In this document: positions 7,372 to 12,577 of the stretch, piece after piece | Numbering within the stretch: the stretch's first letter is position 1 | Layout: every line of letters begins with the position of its first letter | NCBI GenBank assembly: GCA_937922175.1 | Contig: CAKZUU010000382.1 | Location: forward strand, 1 to 12,577 | DNA from: an uncultured Gemmataceae bacterium | GTDB lineage: Bacteria > Planctomycetota > Planctomycetia > Gemmatales > Gemmataceae | DNA: 12,577 nt | Direction of reading: 5' to 3' | Position numbers and translations under genes: made by a program | Notes under the pieces: model-generated | Seen by the model: only the letters and a program-made list of their open reading frames with translations | Told to the model about the DNA's origin: nothing | The model's database searches: none

Positions 7372-7848
7372 TCAGAACGGAATGTCACCTTCTTCGGGAG
7401 GTAGAATTGGATCTTCGCCCCCTTCATCATGGGGAGGGCCGCCTCGGCCTCCCGAGCGATTCGTCGATGAGCCACGAGCCGAGCCAGCGGCGTCGCTTCG
7501 TGAATCGAGAAGTTGGAAATTGTCTATGACGAGCTTATGCTTACTGCGCTTTTCTCCGGTCGCTTTATCGTCCCAACGGTCAAGGACCAGCCGACCTTCC
7601 AAAAACAGCTGAGACCCTTTTCGCAAACCGAACTGTTCGATGCGGTCCGCCAGTTTGTTAGTCTCCCCATTGAAGACGCTGCAATCGATGAACATCGGAT
7701 CGTCTTCCCACTGCCCTGTCTGCGGATTTTTTCGCCGGTTCGTCACTGCGAAACCGAAACTGGCAACGCGGCCGCCACTGGCAAACGACCGGAACTCTGG
7801 GTCGCGGGTCAACCGCCCGATCAGGAGGACTTTGTTGAGGTTCGCCAT
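7372..7848 (-). CDS. ssb: Single-stranded DNA-binding protein
   Basis: SSB coats single-stranded DNA during replication, recombination and repair and recruits partners through its C-terminal tip. The 158-aa protein begins MANLNKVLLIGRLTRDPE, has an OB-fold to about residue 113 (with FAVTNRR, FIDCSVF, GSQLFLEGRL) and a disordered Gly/Ser/Arg-rich linker. It ends in the acidic tip EEGDIPF, a normal SSB partner-binding tail. The frame is open upstream to 7968, but that 40-residue stretch is Arg/Pro/Thr-rich and unlike the family, so ATG 7848 is chosen; its SD is weak (GGGGT). A 224-bp gap with a possible promoter precedes it, and rplI follows after 58 nt. Confidence 0.97.
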   Translation of the reverse strand: MANLNKVLLIGRLTRDPEFRSFASGGRVASFGFAVTNRRKNPQTGQWEDDPMFIDCSVFNGETNKLADRIEQFGLRKGSQLFLEGRLVLDRWDDKATGEKRSKHKLVIDNFQLLDSRSDAAGSARGSSTNRSGGRGGPPHDEGGEDPILPPEEGDIPF

Positions 7849-7939
7849 GATCGTTACCCCGGGGCTGTCCTCTGGCGTCGTTCTCGATCGACCGGGATTT
7901 GGAAGCGTGATCGCCGCCCCACGCCGCTGCCGCGTCCTC

Positions 7940-7968
7940 ATCTTAGAGCCAAGCTCAGTCGGCTGCAA
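7940..7968 (-). promoter_or_regulatory. Possible internal promoter before ssb
   Basis: On the minus strand TTGCAG (7963-7968) and TAAGAT (7940-7945) are 17 bp apart, in the only long gap of the gene run. The -10 matches 4 of 6 consensus bases, the -35 only 3 of 6. It would give ssb and the genes after it their own start of transcription. This is a by-eye match. Confidence 0.25.
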
Positions 7969-8036
7969 TCTTGGTTAGCTCGCCCAAGCCGTTCTCGCGG
8001 AAAAGCGTTCGGCTCGTCCACCCCCAAGGCAACCAG

Positions 8037-8061
8037 AAAAAATCTACTGATACGGCGTATC
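8037..8061 (-). terminator. Possible weak terminator after rpsF
   Basis: Eleven nt after the rpsF stop, the minus strand has a 5-bp stem GATAC / GTATC with a 3-nt loop (8049-8061), then six bases, then six Ts (8042-8037). The short AT-containing stem and the gap before the T-run make it weak. Together with the 224-bp gap and possible ssb promoter it suggests partial separation of rpsF from ssb. Confidence 0.25.
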
Positions 8062-8072
8062 TGCCGGGTTCG

Positions 8073-8495
8073 TCAAACTTCGTTGACACCGATCGGTTGA
8101 CGCCGCAGTTCGAAGTCTGCCTCGGTCACATCCACATTGGTGGCCAATTGCAGAGCCAAGGCGTGTTCATCGCGAGCCACCGCGAGCATTTCTTCTTCCC
8201 ACTTCTTGTCGATGACGATGTTCAGGAAGCGGAGTACTTGCTCATTTAGTTTCAGATCGACGTCGATTTCATGGATTTTCGAGGAATCGGCCCGGGCGTA
8301 GATGAGGTAATACAGCCCTTTTTTCTGGTGCTGAATCGGGTAGGCCAACCGTTGCTCGGCCCAGGGACGACTTGCAAGGATCTCCGCGCCATGCTTCTCA
8401 AAAGTGGCATGCAGGGTGTTGACGGCGCCAAGGAGATCACCGACCAGCTTGCTCGGGTCAAAAAGAATTAAATACTCGTACATCCTTCGTGCCAT
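8073..8495 (-). CDS. rpsF: 30S ribosomal protein S6
   Basis: S6 binds the central domain of 16S rRNA together with S18. The 140-aa product starts MARRMYEYLILFDPSKL and keeps the beta-alpha-beta core with RPWAEQRLAYPIQHQKKGLYYLIYA and a second helix-strand unit with LNEQVLRFLNIVIDK. It continues into a C-terminal tail about 30 residues beyond the S6 core. The frame stays open far upstream to 8903, but that is antisense-like sequence inside pth. ATG 8495 has GAGAG 7 nt upstream, formed in part by the pth stop codon. It follows pth by 10 nt, so the two are surely co-transcribed. S18 (rpsR), its usual partner gene, is not in this window. Confidence 0.95.
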   Translation of the reverse strand: MARRMYEYLILFDPSKLVGDLLGAVNTLHATFEKHGAEILASRPWAEQRLAYPIQHQKKGLYYLIYARADSSKIHEIDVDLKLNEQVLRFLNIVIDKKWEEEMLAVARDEHALALQLATNVDVTEADFELRRQPIGVNEV

Positions 8496-8505
8496 GGGAA
8501 TTCTC

Positions 8506-9174
8506 TCAGGTTTTGATGTTTTCTTGATCCGGAGGGTCTGTCGTTCCTCGTGGTTGTTGCTCGGAGGGGGCACCTTCGAGATTGCGACGCTTGGGCTGGG
8601 ATTCGTCCGGCCCATTCGTTTTTGCCATACAGCGTTCAATTCCCTCCCGCACCCAACATAATGCCGCCAAGGCTGCCTTGTGGATTGCTTCCTCCACGAC
8701 CGGCCGTTCCTGGGAGCGAAATCGTCCCAAGACATGATCAACCGTGGCAGTGTCGCCGGGGACAGAAGGTGCTCCGACACCAATGCGCAATCGGGCATAC
8801 TCGGGAGTGCCCAAATGCTCCTGAATGTTCCGCAGTCCGTTGTGTCCGCCGTGACTGCCCCTTGCCCGGACTCGAAGCTTGCCCAACGGTAGGTTGATGT
8901 CATCGCAGATCACCAGCAGATTGGCAAGCGGCAATTGAAAAAATTCGATCACTTGCCGAACACTGCTGCCGCTGAGGTTCATGTAGGTCAGTGGTTTAAC
9001 GAGCAACAGTTTCTGCCCGTCTTCTGTCAGCTCTGACACCTCCGCTGAGAATCGTGACCGAAAACCGCTTGCCCGGGGAGATCGAGCTAAATAATCCACG
9101 ACGGCAAACCCAACATTGTGTCGAGTGCCATCATACTTCGACCCGGGGTTGCCCAAGCCCACGATTACTTTCAT
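8506..9174 (-). CDS. pth: Peptidyl-tRNA hydrolase
   Basis: Pth cleaves the ester bond of peptidyl-tRNAs that fall off ribosomes and so recycles tRNA. The 222-aa protein has the family residues: N9 (GLGNPGSKY), catalytic H19 (TRHNVGF), N66 (TYMNLSG), D92 (CDDINLPLGKLR) and N112 (GSHGGHNGL). The catalytic core ends near residue 188. The last 30 or so residues are hydrophilic and Pro/Gln/Asp-rich, making it longer than the usual 185-200 aa, and probably disordered. The SD is weak (GGTGG). It lies 78 nt after rplY and 10 nt before rpsF. Pairing of pth with the L25 gene is common in bacteria and supports both calls. Confidence 0.96.
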   Translation of the reverse strand: MKVIVGLGNPGSKYDGTRHNVGFAVVDYLARSPRASGFRSRFSAEVSELTEDGQKLLLVKPLTYMNLSGSSVRQVIEFFQLPLANLLVICDDINLPLGKLRVRARGSHGGHNGLRNIQEHLGTPEYARLRIGVGAPSVPGDTATVDHVLGRFRSQERPVVEEAIHKAALAALCWVREGIERCMAKTNGPDESQPKRRNLEGAPSEQQPRGTTDPPDQENIKT

Positions 9175-9252
9175 GTCGGCACGACCACCCGGCGTTTGCC
9201 AGGGTCACCACCATGTGCCTTTCACGCGACCCGTCGCGGCAGGCTACCGCTG

Positions 9253-9894
9253 TTATTCCTCTTCCTCCTCGGCCTTGGGAGTTTTCTTGATCACTTCCGG
9301 TTCCGCTGCTCCCTCACCCGCCGCGGCGGCGGTCGGCTCTTCCGCCACTCGATGCGTCTTCACGTGTACCACCACCGCATCCGGATCGCCTCTCGCCACC
9401 ACTCCGGGCGGAAGTGTCAGTTCCTTGACATGAATCGCTTGGCCCAATCCGAGATGATCGATGTTCACACGGATGAATTCCGGAATCTCTAGCACCGGGC
9501 ATTCCACGTTCAACACGTGAATCGGTTGATCGAGAACCCCTCCCTCTGTCGTCCCAGGGGCATGACCCCGCAGCACGATCGGAATGCCGATCACAATTCG
9601 CTCGTCCTTGCTCACCCGCATCAAATCGACGTGCAGCACTTCCTTGCCCAGATGATCCCACTGCAACTCGCGGACGCGCGCTTTTTCCGTCTTCCCGTTG
9701 TACTCCACATCGACAATGTGGGCCGCTTTGCGAATGACCCGGTCGACGTCGTCGCGACTCATCACGACGGCCACGACTTCTTCCTTATGACCGTAAATCA
9801 CCCCAGGGATCAGCCCTTGCTTTCGTAATCGACGGGCATTTCTCGACCCAAACTGGTCGCGAGGCCGTGTCGGCAGCGGAACGGTCTCGACCAT
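9253..9894 (-). CDS. rplY: 50S ribosomal protein L25, long (Ctc/TL5) form
   Basis: L25 of the Ctc type binds 5S rRNA in the large subunit. The 213-aa product has the N-terminal 5S-binding domain (about 1-95) with GSRNARRLRKQGLIPGVIYG and the segment ELQWDHLGKEVLHVDLMRV. The C-terminal TL5-type beta domain (about 98-190) contains IPIVLRGHAPGTTEGGV. An Ala/Glu-rich tail ends in five Glu. The long two-domain form is typical outside the enterobacteria. The ATG at 9894 has GGGAG 8 nt upstream. It is the first gene of the minus-strand run, and an intrinsic-terminator structure lies only 17 nt before its start codon, so its expression probably depends on readthrough. Confidence 0.95.
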   Translation of the reverse strand: MVETVPLPTRPRDQFGSRNARRLRKQGLIPGVIYGHKEEVVAVVMSRDDVDRVIRKAAHIVDVEYNGKTEKARVRELQWDHLGKEVLHVDLMRVSKDERIVIGIPIVLRGHAPGTTEGGVLDQPIHVLNVECPVLEIPEFIRVNIDHLGLGQAIHVKELTLPPGVVARGDPDAVVVHVKTHRVAEEPTAAAAGEGAAEPEVIKKTPKAEEEEE

Positions 9895-9900
9895 CGTTTC

Positions 9901-9960
9901 TCACTCCCTGCAAAAAAATCCGAGCAGCACCCCACAGACGGGAGCTGCCCGGCCCTTCAC
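9901..9960 (-). CDS. Possible 19-aa leader peptide upstream of rplY (speculative)
   Basis: A GTG at 9960 opens a 19-codon frame that passes through the terminator hairpin and ends at TGA 9903-9901, 6 nt before the rplY ATG. Its stop overlaps the rplY SD region. AAGAG lies about 5 nt before the GTG. A longer in-frame ATG start exists at 10104, but it has no SD and the 67-aa product resembles nothing I know. No run of a single regulatory codon is visible. The position is suggestive; coding is unproven. Confidence 0.15.
   Translation of the reverse strand: MKGRAAPVCGVLLGFFCRE
9912..9952 (-). terminator. Intrinsic terminator in the rplY leader (candidate attenuator)
   Basis: Read on the minus strand, a 13-position stem pairs CCGGGCAGCTCCC (9952-9940) with GGGTGCTGCTCGG (9932-9920), with one T-T mismatch and one G-T pair. 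The loop is 7 nt, followed by one A and seven Ts (9918-9912). This is a textbook intrinsic terminator. Only 17 nt separate its T-run from the rplY ATG, and those contain the SD, so any promoter for rplY must lie upstream of it. It may end transcripts from tRNA-Glu, regulate rplY by attenuation, or both. Confidence 0.8.
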
Positions 9961-9981
9961 TTCGCTCTTGATTGTTTCTTC

Positions 9982-10010
9982 ATTTTGCGGATTCAGTGCA
10001 CGAGTGGCAA
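9982..10010 (-). promoter_or_regulatory. Candidate promoter of the rplY-pth-rpsF run
   Basis: On the minus strand TTGCCA (10005-10010, 5 of 6 consensus) and CAAAAT (9982-9987, 4 of 6) are 17 bp apart. The start of transcription would be near 9975, giving a leader of about 80 nt that contains the complete terminator hairpin. By-eye match; readthrough from the tRNA-Glu promoter upstream is an alternative source of transcripts. Confidence 0.35.
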
Positions 10011-10205
10011 GTCGTGTTCCCGGACTTCGACATTCCTCGATCTTCTCTTTGGCCGTATTAGTTGCTTGCGAATTCGGCGGCAACAGCGGGCGGGAGTCCA
10101 TCATAAGATGAACAAATGGTCATCACCCATTGCCGGATGAGAGCCCCGGCACGGTTGGTCGTCCCTTCGTCTCAAGTGTTCACAAGGGGGCGGTTGCGAG
10201 GCGAC

Positions 10206-10221
10206 ATCCCGGTGCCGGGAT
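10206..10221 (-). other. Short perfect inverted repeat downstream of tRNA-Glu
   Basis: ATCCCGG-TG-CCGGGAT is a 7-bp inverted repeat starting 28 nt past the 3' end of the tRNA. It is followed on the minus strand by GTCGCC, not by Ts, so it is not a standard terminator. It may be a 3' processing or stability element of the tRNA precursor. The rest of 10011-10205 shows nothing I can name. Confidence 0.3.
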
Positions 10222-10248
10222 TTAACCTCACTGAAAAAGTGTAACAAG

Positions 10249-10321
10249 TACCCCTAAGGGGATTCGAACCCCTGTTTTAGCCTTGAGAGGGCTACGTCCT
10301 AGGCCTCTAGACGATAGGGGC
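10249..10321 (-). tRNA. tRNA-Glu (anticodon CTC)
   Basis: The minus strand folds into a full 73-nt cloverleaf. The acceptor stem is GCCCCTA with TAGGGGT (a G-U first pair) and the discriminator is A. The D-arm contains TCTAGAGGCCTAGGA. The anticodon stem is TAGCC / GGCTA with loop CTCTCAA, so the anticodon is CTC, reading GAG. The T-arm is AGGGG-TTCGAAT-CCCCT. The sequence after the discriminator is CTTG, so CCA must be added by the CCA-adding enzyme. A strong promoter lies 10 nt upstream. Confidence 0.96.
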
Positions 10322-10331
10322 AACCTGCGGA

Positions 10332-10361
10332 ATTTTACATCACCCTCGGGAACAACGTCAA
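10332..10361 (-). promoter_or_regulatory. Promoter of tRNA-Glu
   Basis: On the minus strand TTGACG (10356-10361, 5 of 6) and TAAAAT (10332-10337, 5 of 6) are separated by 18 bp, and the -10 ends 10 nt before the first base of the tRNA. Consensus quality and position make this the most convincing promoter in the window. Confidence 0.65.
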
Positions 10362-10385
10362 GGGCCCAGCGGAAGAGGGAAGAGC

Positions 10386-10718
10386 GTGGATTTCTCGTTG
10401 CCTGAGCCTTTTGCTGGCCGCCTACGAAAGCCACCGCCGCTGTGCGCTCTTTTCCGAGCGAAGATGAGCCGTCACGTTCAGTGGATCAAAACTCGGAGCA
10501 CACCATCCCCGGGCGGCCATCGACTTTGCGTTGACGATCTCGCCGTCGGACGTCTCTCGGATCAGCACGATTTGCTGGACGAACCCATCCATCTTGGAGA
10601 CGGCAGAGCATTATACGATGACGTTGTACCGCAGAAACTCGACCGCCATTCATTTGTCAAGCTTACAGCTGAAAGGGTGTGTGCTGGCGATCGGCGGGAA
10701 GGATTAACAAACTGGTAA
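10386..10718 (+). CDS. Doubtful ORF, 110 aa
   Basis: This is the only frame of any length in the roughly 340 bp between the tRNA-Glu promoter and the promoter region of the PEP-CTERM gene. It opens with GTG after a purine-rich AGAGGGAAGAG. The middle (DDLAVGRLSDQHDLLDEPIHLG) looks protein-like, but there is no family I recognise, no motif and no confirmed promoter. Its 3' end overlaps the promoter candidate at 10704-10731. It could be a remnant or chance. Otherwise the stretch 10362-10703 shows nothing definable. Confidence 0.2.
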   Translation: MDFSLPEPFAGRLRKPPPLCALFRAKMSRHVQWIKTRSTPSPGGHRLCVDDLAVGRLSDQHDLLDEPIHLGDGRALYDDVVPQKLDRHSFVKLTAERVCAGDRREGLTNW

Positions 10719-10731
10719 ATTTTGCTAAATT
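10704..10731 (+). promoter_or_regulatory. Candidate promoter with 10-bp-spaced repeats for the PEP-CTERM gene
   Basis: TTAACA (10704-10709, 5 of 6) and TAAATT (10726-10731, 4 of 6) are 16 bp apart in an AT-rich patch unlike its GC-rich surroundings. Two copies of TAAATTTT start exactly 10 bp apart (10716-10723 and 10726-10733), in phase with the helix turn. The implied leader is about 100 nt (to 10837). Confidence 0.35.
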
Positions 10732-10837
10732 TTCACAATTTCGGCTCTGGGAGATTCGGATTTGGCGGTTAATGTAGCGGCACCGCGCATTGCAGGCGTG
10801 GGTTGGAGTTCGGAAGGTCTTATACTCGGAGTGACTC

Positions 10838-11617
10838 ATGCGAACGTGTTACGCCGCGTTATTCATTGTGCTCGGGTTGAACAGTACGGTCTGGTCGCAA
10901 GTTCTATATGTCGGTGGCACAACCTACACTCAGAACTTTGACTCGCTAGCCAATTCGCCAACCAACACAAATATTTCGTGGACCGACAACTCGACATTGC
11001 CGGGTTGGTACGAGGAAAAAGGGAACAACCCTGATTCATATCGGGCGGGGGACGGTTCATCGAATGCTGGCCACATCTGGAGTTACGGTGCGAATGACAG
11101 TACTGAGCGAGCCCTTGGCGCACTTGCTTCGAATGGAACGGGGACTGTCTACTTTGGTGTGCGGTTCCGCAATAATCATACATCTTGGGTGCTTACAAGT
11201 TTCACCGTGAGTTACACGATGGAACAATGGCGGTCAGGTAAGACATCGGCGGAAACGACTTTCTTCGAATATAAGGTCAGCACTACTGATACGGATGTCA
11301 ATGGCGTCGGTTACACGGGAAATTCGAGCGGTGACCTTGTTACAGTCAATCTTTCCGGCTCAGGTGCGGTGAACGGCAACGACGCTGCCAACCAAACGGC
11401 CATCAGCTTCACAGTCACGGGGATCACCTGGAATCCGGGCGAGGATTTGTGGCTGCGTTGGCGTGACCCAAATGATACAGGGAATGACCACGGCATGGCG
11501 ATCGACGATTTTACATTTTCGGCCGTGCCTGAACCGACCACCTTCGCGTTGGTGGGTTTGGGAATGGGTGGAGCGACTCTCGTCGCACGGCGACTGCGTC
11601 GTCGGGTCGCCGCTTGA
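10838..11617 (+). CDS. Secreted PEP-CTERM sorting-domain protein, 259 aa
   Basis: An exported protein with an N-terminal signal peptide (about 1-20, hydrophobic YAALFIVLGL, probable cleavage after VWS). A beta-rich region (about 21-229), full of Thr, Ser, Asn and Gly, follows, with motifs such as NFDSLANSPTN, LPGWYEEKG, YRAGDGSSN and FTVSYTMEQWR. A classic PEP-CTERM tail closes it: VPEP (230-233), a hydrophobic segment FALVGLGMGGATLVA and the basic RRLRRR end. In this system the tail is recognised and cut by an exosortase, and such proteins usually end up at the cell surface or in matrix; the exosortase is not in this window. I recognise the beta region as a common type in PEP-CTERM proteins with no known activity. 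ATG at 10838 has GGAG 6 nt upstream. The gene stands alone with its own terminator. Confidence 0.9.
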   Translation: MRTCYAALFIVLGLNSTVWSQVLYVGGTTYTQNFDSLANSPTNTNISWTDNSTLPGWYEEKGNNPDSYRAGDGSSNAGHIWSYGANDSTERALGALASNGTGTVYFGVRFRNNHTSWVLTSFTVSYTMEQWRSGKTSAETTFFEYKVSTTDTDVNGVGYTGNSSGDLVTVNLSGSGAVNGNDAANQTAISFTVTGITWNPGEDLWLRWRDPNDTGNDHGMAIDDFTFSAVPEPTTFALVGLGMGGATLVARRLRRRVAA

Positions 11618-11662
11618 CAATTTCTCAAGCCGAATCCGAACTTTCTGACATGTTCTGTCTTC

Positions 11663-11704
11663 GAGCCGACCGGGCGACCATGATGGGCCCGGTTGGCTCT
11701 TTTT
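11663..11704 (+). terminator. Intrinsic terminator of the PEP-CTERM gene
   Basis: GAGCCGACCGGGC (11663-11675) pairs with GCCCGGTTGGCTC (11687-11699) in a 13-bp stem with one G-T pair. The loop is 11 nt, followed directly by five Ts (11700-11704). It lies 45 nt after the stop codon, so it clearly ends this transcript and insulates the next gene. Confidence 0.9.
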
Positions 11705-11748
11705 GCTTCTGTCTATTGCGGAAGCCGCGGCCTGACTCTGGCGTTTCG

Positions 11749-11777
11749 TCGATAACGCGTTAAATTGGTGGTAGGAT
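11749..11777 (+). promoter_or_regulatory. Weak promoter candidate for the gene at 11817
   Basis: TCGATA (11749-11754) and TAGGAT (11772-11777), each 4 of 6 consensus bases, are 17 bp apart after the terminator and about 40 nt before the GTG start. Weak by-eye match, supported mainly by position. Confidence 0.2.
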
Positions 11778-11816
11778 TCATCTCGTTGAGCGCGGCGCTT
11801 CCGCTGGCAGGGCACC

Positions 11817-12577
11817 GTGATTCGTTATCTCTGTCCCCATTGCGGCAGGCGATGTGAGTCGGCCAACGTCCTCCGTGGTTTTCCGATCATTTGTTTGGGT
11901 TGTGGAGCATCCCTTCGCGTTCCGCACGAGTCCACGTTACCCGAGGAGCCGCCGGTTGGGCAAAAACCGGTCGCGTCGGTCACAAAAGACACCGCATCCG
12001 TGTCGAGGGACCAACAATGGTCGGCAGCCGGTCAGAAGATGGTTTCCTCGGCTCAAGCGGGGATCAGCCTCGACGCAACATGGTCCGCTCAACGACGGCC
12101 GATCACGATGACAGCGCCGGTAGAGGCATCAAGGTCGCGTCGATCGCGAACCGCGTTGGTGGCCGTCGTCGCCAGTGCCTTGTTGGTCGTGGTCGCGGTC
12201 ATGATGGTCGGCCGACTTTCGCGATGGTTGCGTCGATTCCGAGGACCGGATGACGTGCTGATCGAGAAAAAAGCGCGGATTCGCGACAATTTTACGCCCA
12301 CCGCATTACAGCGCTGGGCGGCCAAACAGCCGATCTGGCGATGGGACATTTGCGACGATCCGAAGCTCGACGGCAAATGGACGATCCTTTCCGTCGTCAA
12401 CTTGCCTGAGCCGACCACCTTCTGGGATCAGCTGTTATCGACTTGGCCTGGAGCGATCCGCTCGGTGGAATCGCTCACGCAGGATCTTTGGCGTCGCGGC
12501 CAGGTTGACGACCTGCTCTTTGAAACGCAAGCGGATCGTTGGGCGGAGGGAATTGGTGAAACCGATGTGATCGTGGG
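11817..12577 (+). CDS. Zinc-ribbon, single-pass membrane protein (5' part; runs off the window)
   Basis: A frame opens at GTG 11817 and stays open for 253 codons to the window edge, so the 3' end is missing. Residues 6-29 form a zinc ribbon with two CxxC pairs (C6/C9 in CPHCG and C26/C29 in CLGCG). A Pro/Ser/Gln-rich linker (about 35-112) ends in a basic patch (RSRRSR). One hydrophobic helix follows at about 113-132 (ALVAVVASALLVVVAVMMVG), with Arg-rich sequence on its C-terminal side. The rest (about 145-253) is rich in Trp and acidic residues, e.g. LQRWAAKQPIWRWDICDDP, and looks folded. There is no signal peptide. The GTG has a modest AGGG five nt upstream and begins directly at the ribbon. 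Such proteins (cytosolic zinc ribbon tethered to the membrane) are common in planctomycetes, usually without known function. I do not recognise the C-terminal region. Confidence 0.75.
   Translation, partial: MIRYLCPHCGRRCESANVLRGFPIICLGCGASLRVPHESTLPEEPPVGQKPVASVTKDTASVSRDQQWSAAGQKMVSSAQAGISLDATWSAQRRPITMTAPVEASRSRRSRTALVAVVASALLVVVAVMMVGRLSRWLRRFRGPDDVLIEKKARIRDNFTPTALQRWAAKQPIWRWDICDDPKLDGKWTILSVVNLPEPTTFWDQLLSTWPGAIRSVESLTQDLWRRGQVDDLLFETQADRWAEGIGETDVIV

Noticed and set aside
9225..9238. CGCGAC/GTCGCG inverted repeat between rplY and pth as a terminator
   Set aside because: Only two bases between arms and no T-run on either side.
9901..10104. 67-aa minus-strand ORF upstream of rplY
   Set aside because: No SD at the ATG, no recognisable motif, and it covers the promoter and terminator of rplY. 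Only the short GTG version is kept, as a speculative leader peptide.
9953..10248. T-box riboswitch between tRNA-Glu and rplY
   Set aside because: No T-box consensus or specifier stem is visible, and the genes do not fit, despite the terminator.
10228..10434. 68-aa minus-strand ORF overlapping the tRNA
   Set aside because: Its C-terminal half is simply the translated tRNA-Glu gene and its promoter; no SD or family.
10610..10660. Perfect TTGACA (10655-10660) and TATAAT (10610-10615) on the minus strand
   Set aside because: The spacer is 39 bp, far from the 16-18 bp needed, and no gene lies downstream that needs it. Probably coincidence.
10821..10826. TATACT just before the PEP-CTERM start codon as a -10 box
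   Set aside because: Transcription would begin beyond the SD at 10828-10831, and no -35 hexamer lies at 16-18 bp.
11753..11762. Palindrome TAACGCGTTA before the zinc-ribbon gene
   Set aside because: A single 10-bp palindrome without a second copy; too little to call an operator.
11854..12418. Three ORFs of 85, 120 and 109 aa in other frames at the right end
   Set aside because: All lie inside the open frame starting at 11817, which has a zinc ribbon and TM helix; the others have Arg-rich shadow composition.

Overview
The window reads as a chromosomal segment from a GC-rich bacterium, most likely a planctomycete of the Gemmatales/Gemmataceae type. This is inferred from protein style, not from a database search: L9 has a basic N-terminal extension, RuvA has an unusual acidic-pin loop and first hairpin, and there is a secreted PEP-CTERM protein and a zinc-ribbon/single-TM protein. 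Nothing in the core of the window looks mobile, and I see no CRISPR array, insertion sequence or phage gene.

Left edge (1-792): a plausible promoter and a plus-strand gene of unknown function (181-792), which converges on the end of ruvB with only 20 bp between them. Core (813-9894, minus strand): eleven genes in one direction, transcribed in the order rplY (L25), pth, rpsF (S6), ssb, rplI (L9), dnaB, ispF, cysS, ruvC, ruvA, ruvB. This run mixes translation (L25, peptidyl-tRNA hydrolase, S6, L9, Cys-tRNA synthetase), replication and recombination (SSB, DnaB, the complete RuvCAB Holliday-junction machine) and one isoprenoid enzyme (IspF). Spacing is tight (10 to about 100 bp; ruvC and ruvA overlap by 8 nt). 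The exception is a 224-bp gap between rpsF and ssb, which carries a possible weak terminator and a possible internal promoter, so the run may be more than one transcript. Two stem-loops separate rplI from dnaB.

Upstream of the run (9895-10361): a clear intrinsic-terminator structure lies on the minus strand only 17 nt before the rplY start codon. A reasonable promoter lies upstream of it, as expected for an attenuated leader. Further upstream is tRNA-Glu(CTC), without an encoded CCA, preceded by a good sigma70-type promoter. Region 10362-10703 holds no gene I can support beyond one low-confidence ORF.

Right part (10704-12577, plus strand): an AT-rich promoter region with 10-bp-spaced repeats, a secreted PEP-CTERM protein (10838-11617) and its strong terminator. 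Last comes the 5' part of a gene that runs off the window (11817-12577 and beyond), encoding an N-terminal zinc ribbon, a proline-rich linker, one transmembrane helix and a tryptophan-rich C-terminal region. That gene has no stop in the window and is easy to miss.

The window is mostly ordinary housekeeping DNA. The points most worth a second look are the terminator in the rplY leader, the truncated zinc-ribbon membrane protein, the divergent RuvA and the uncharacterised gene next to ruvB.
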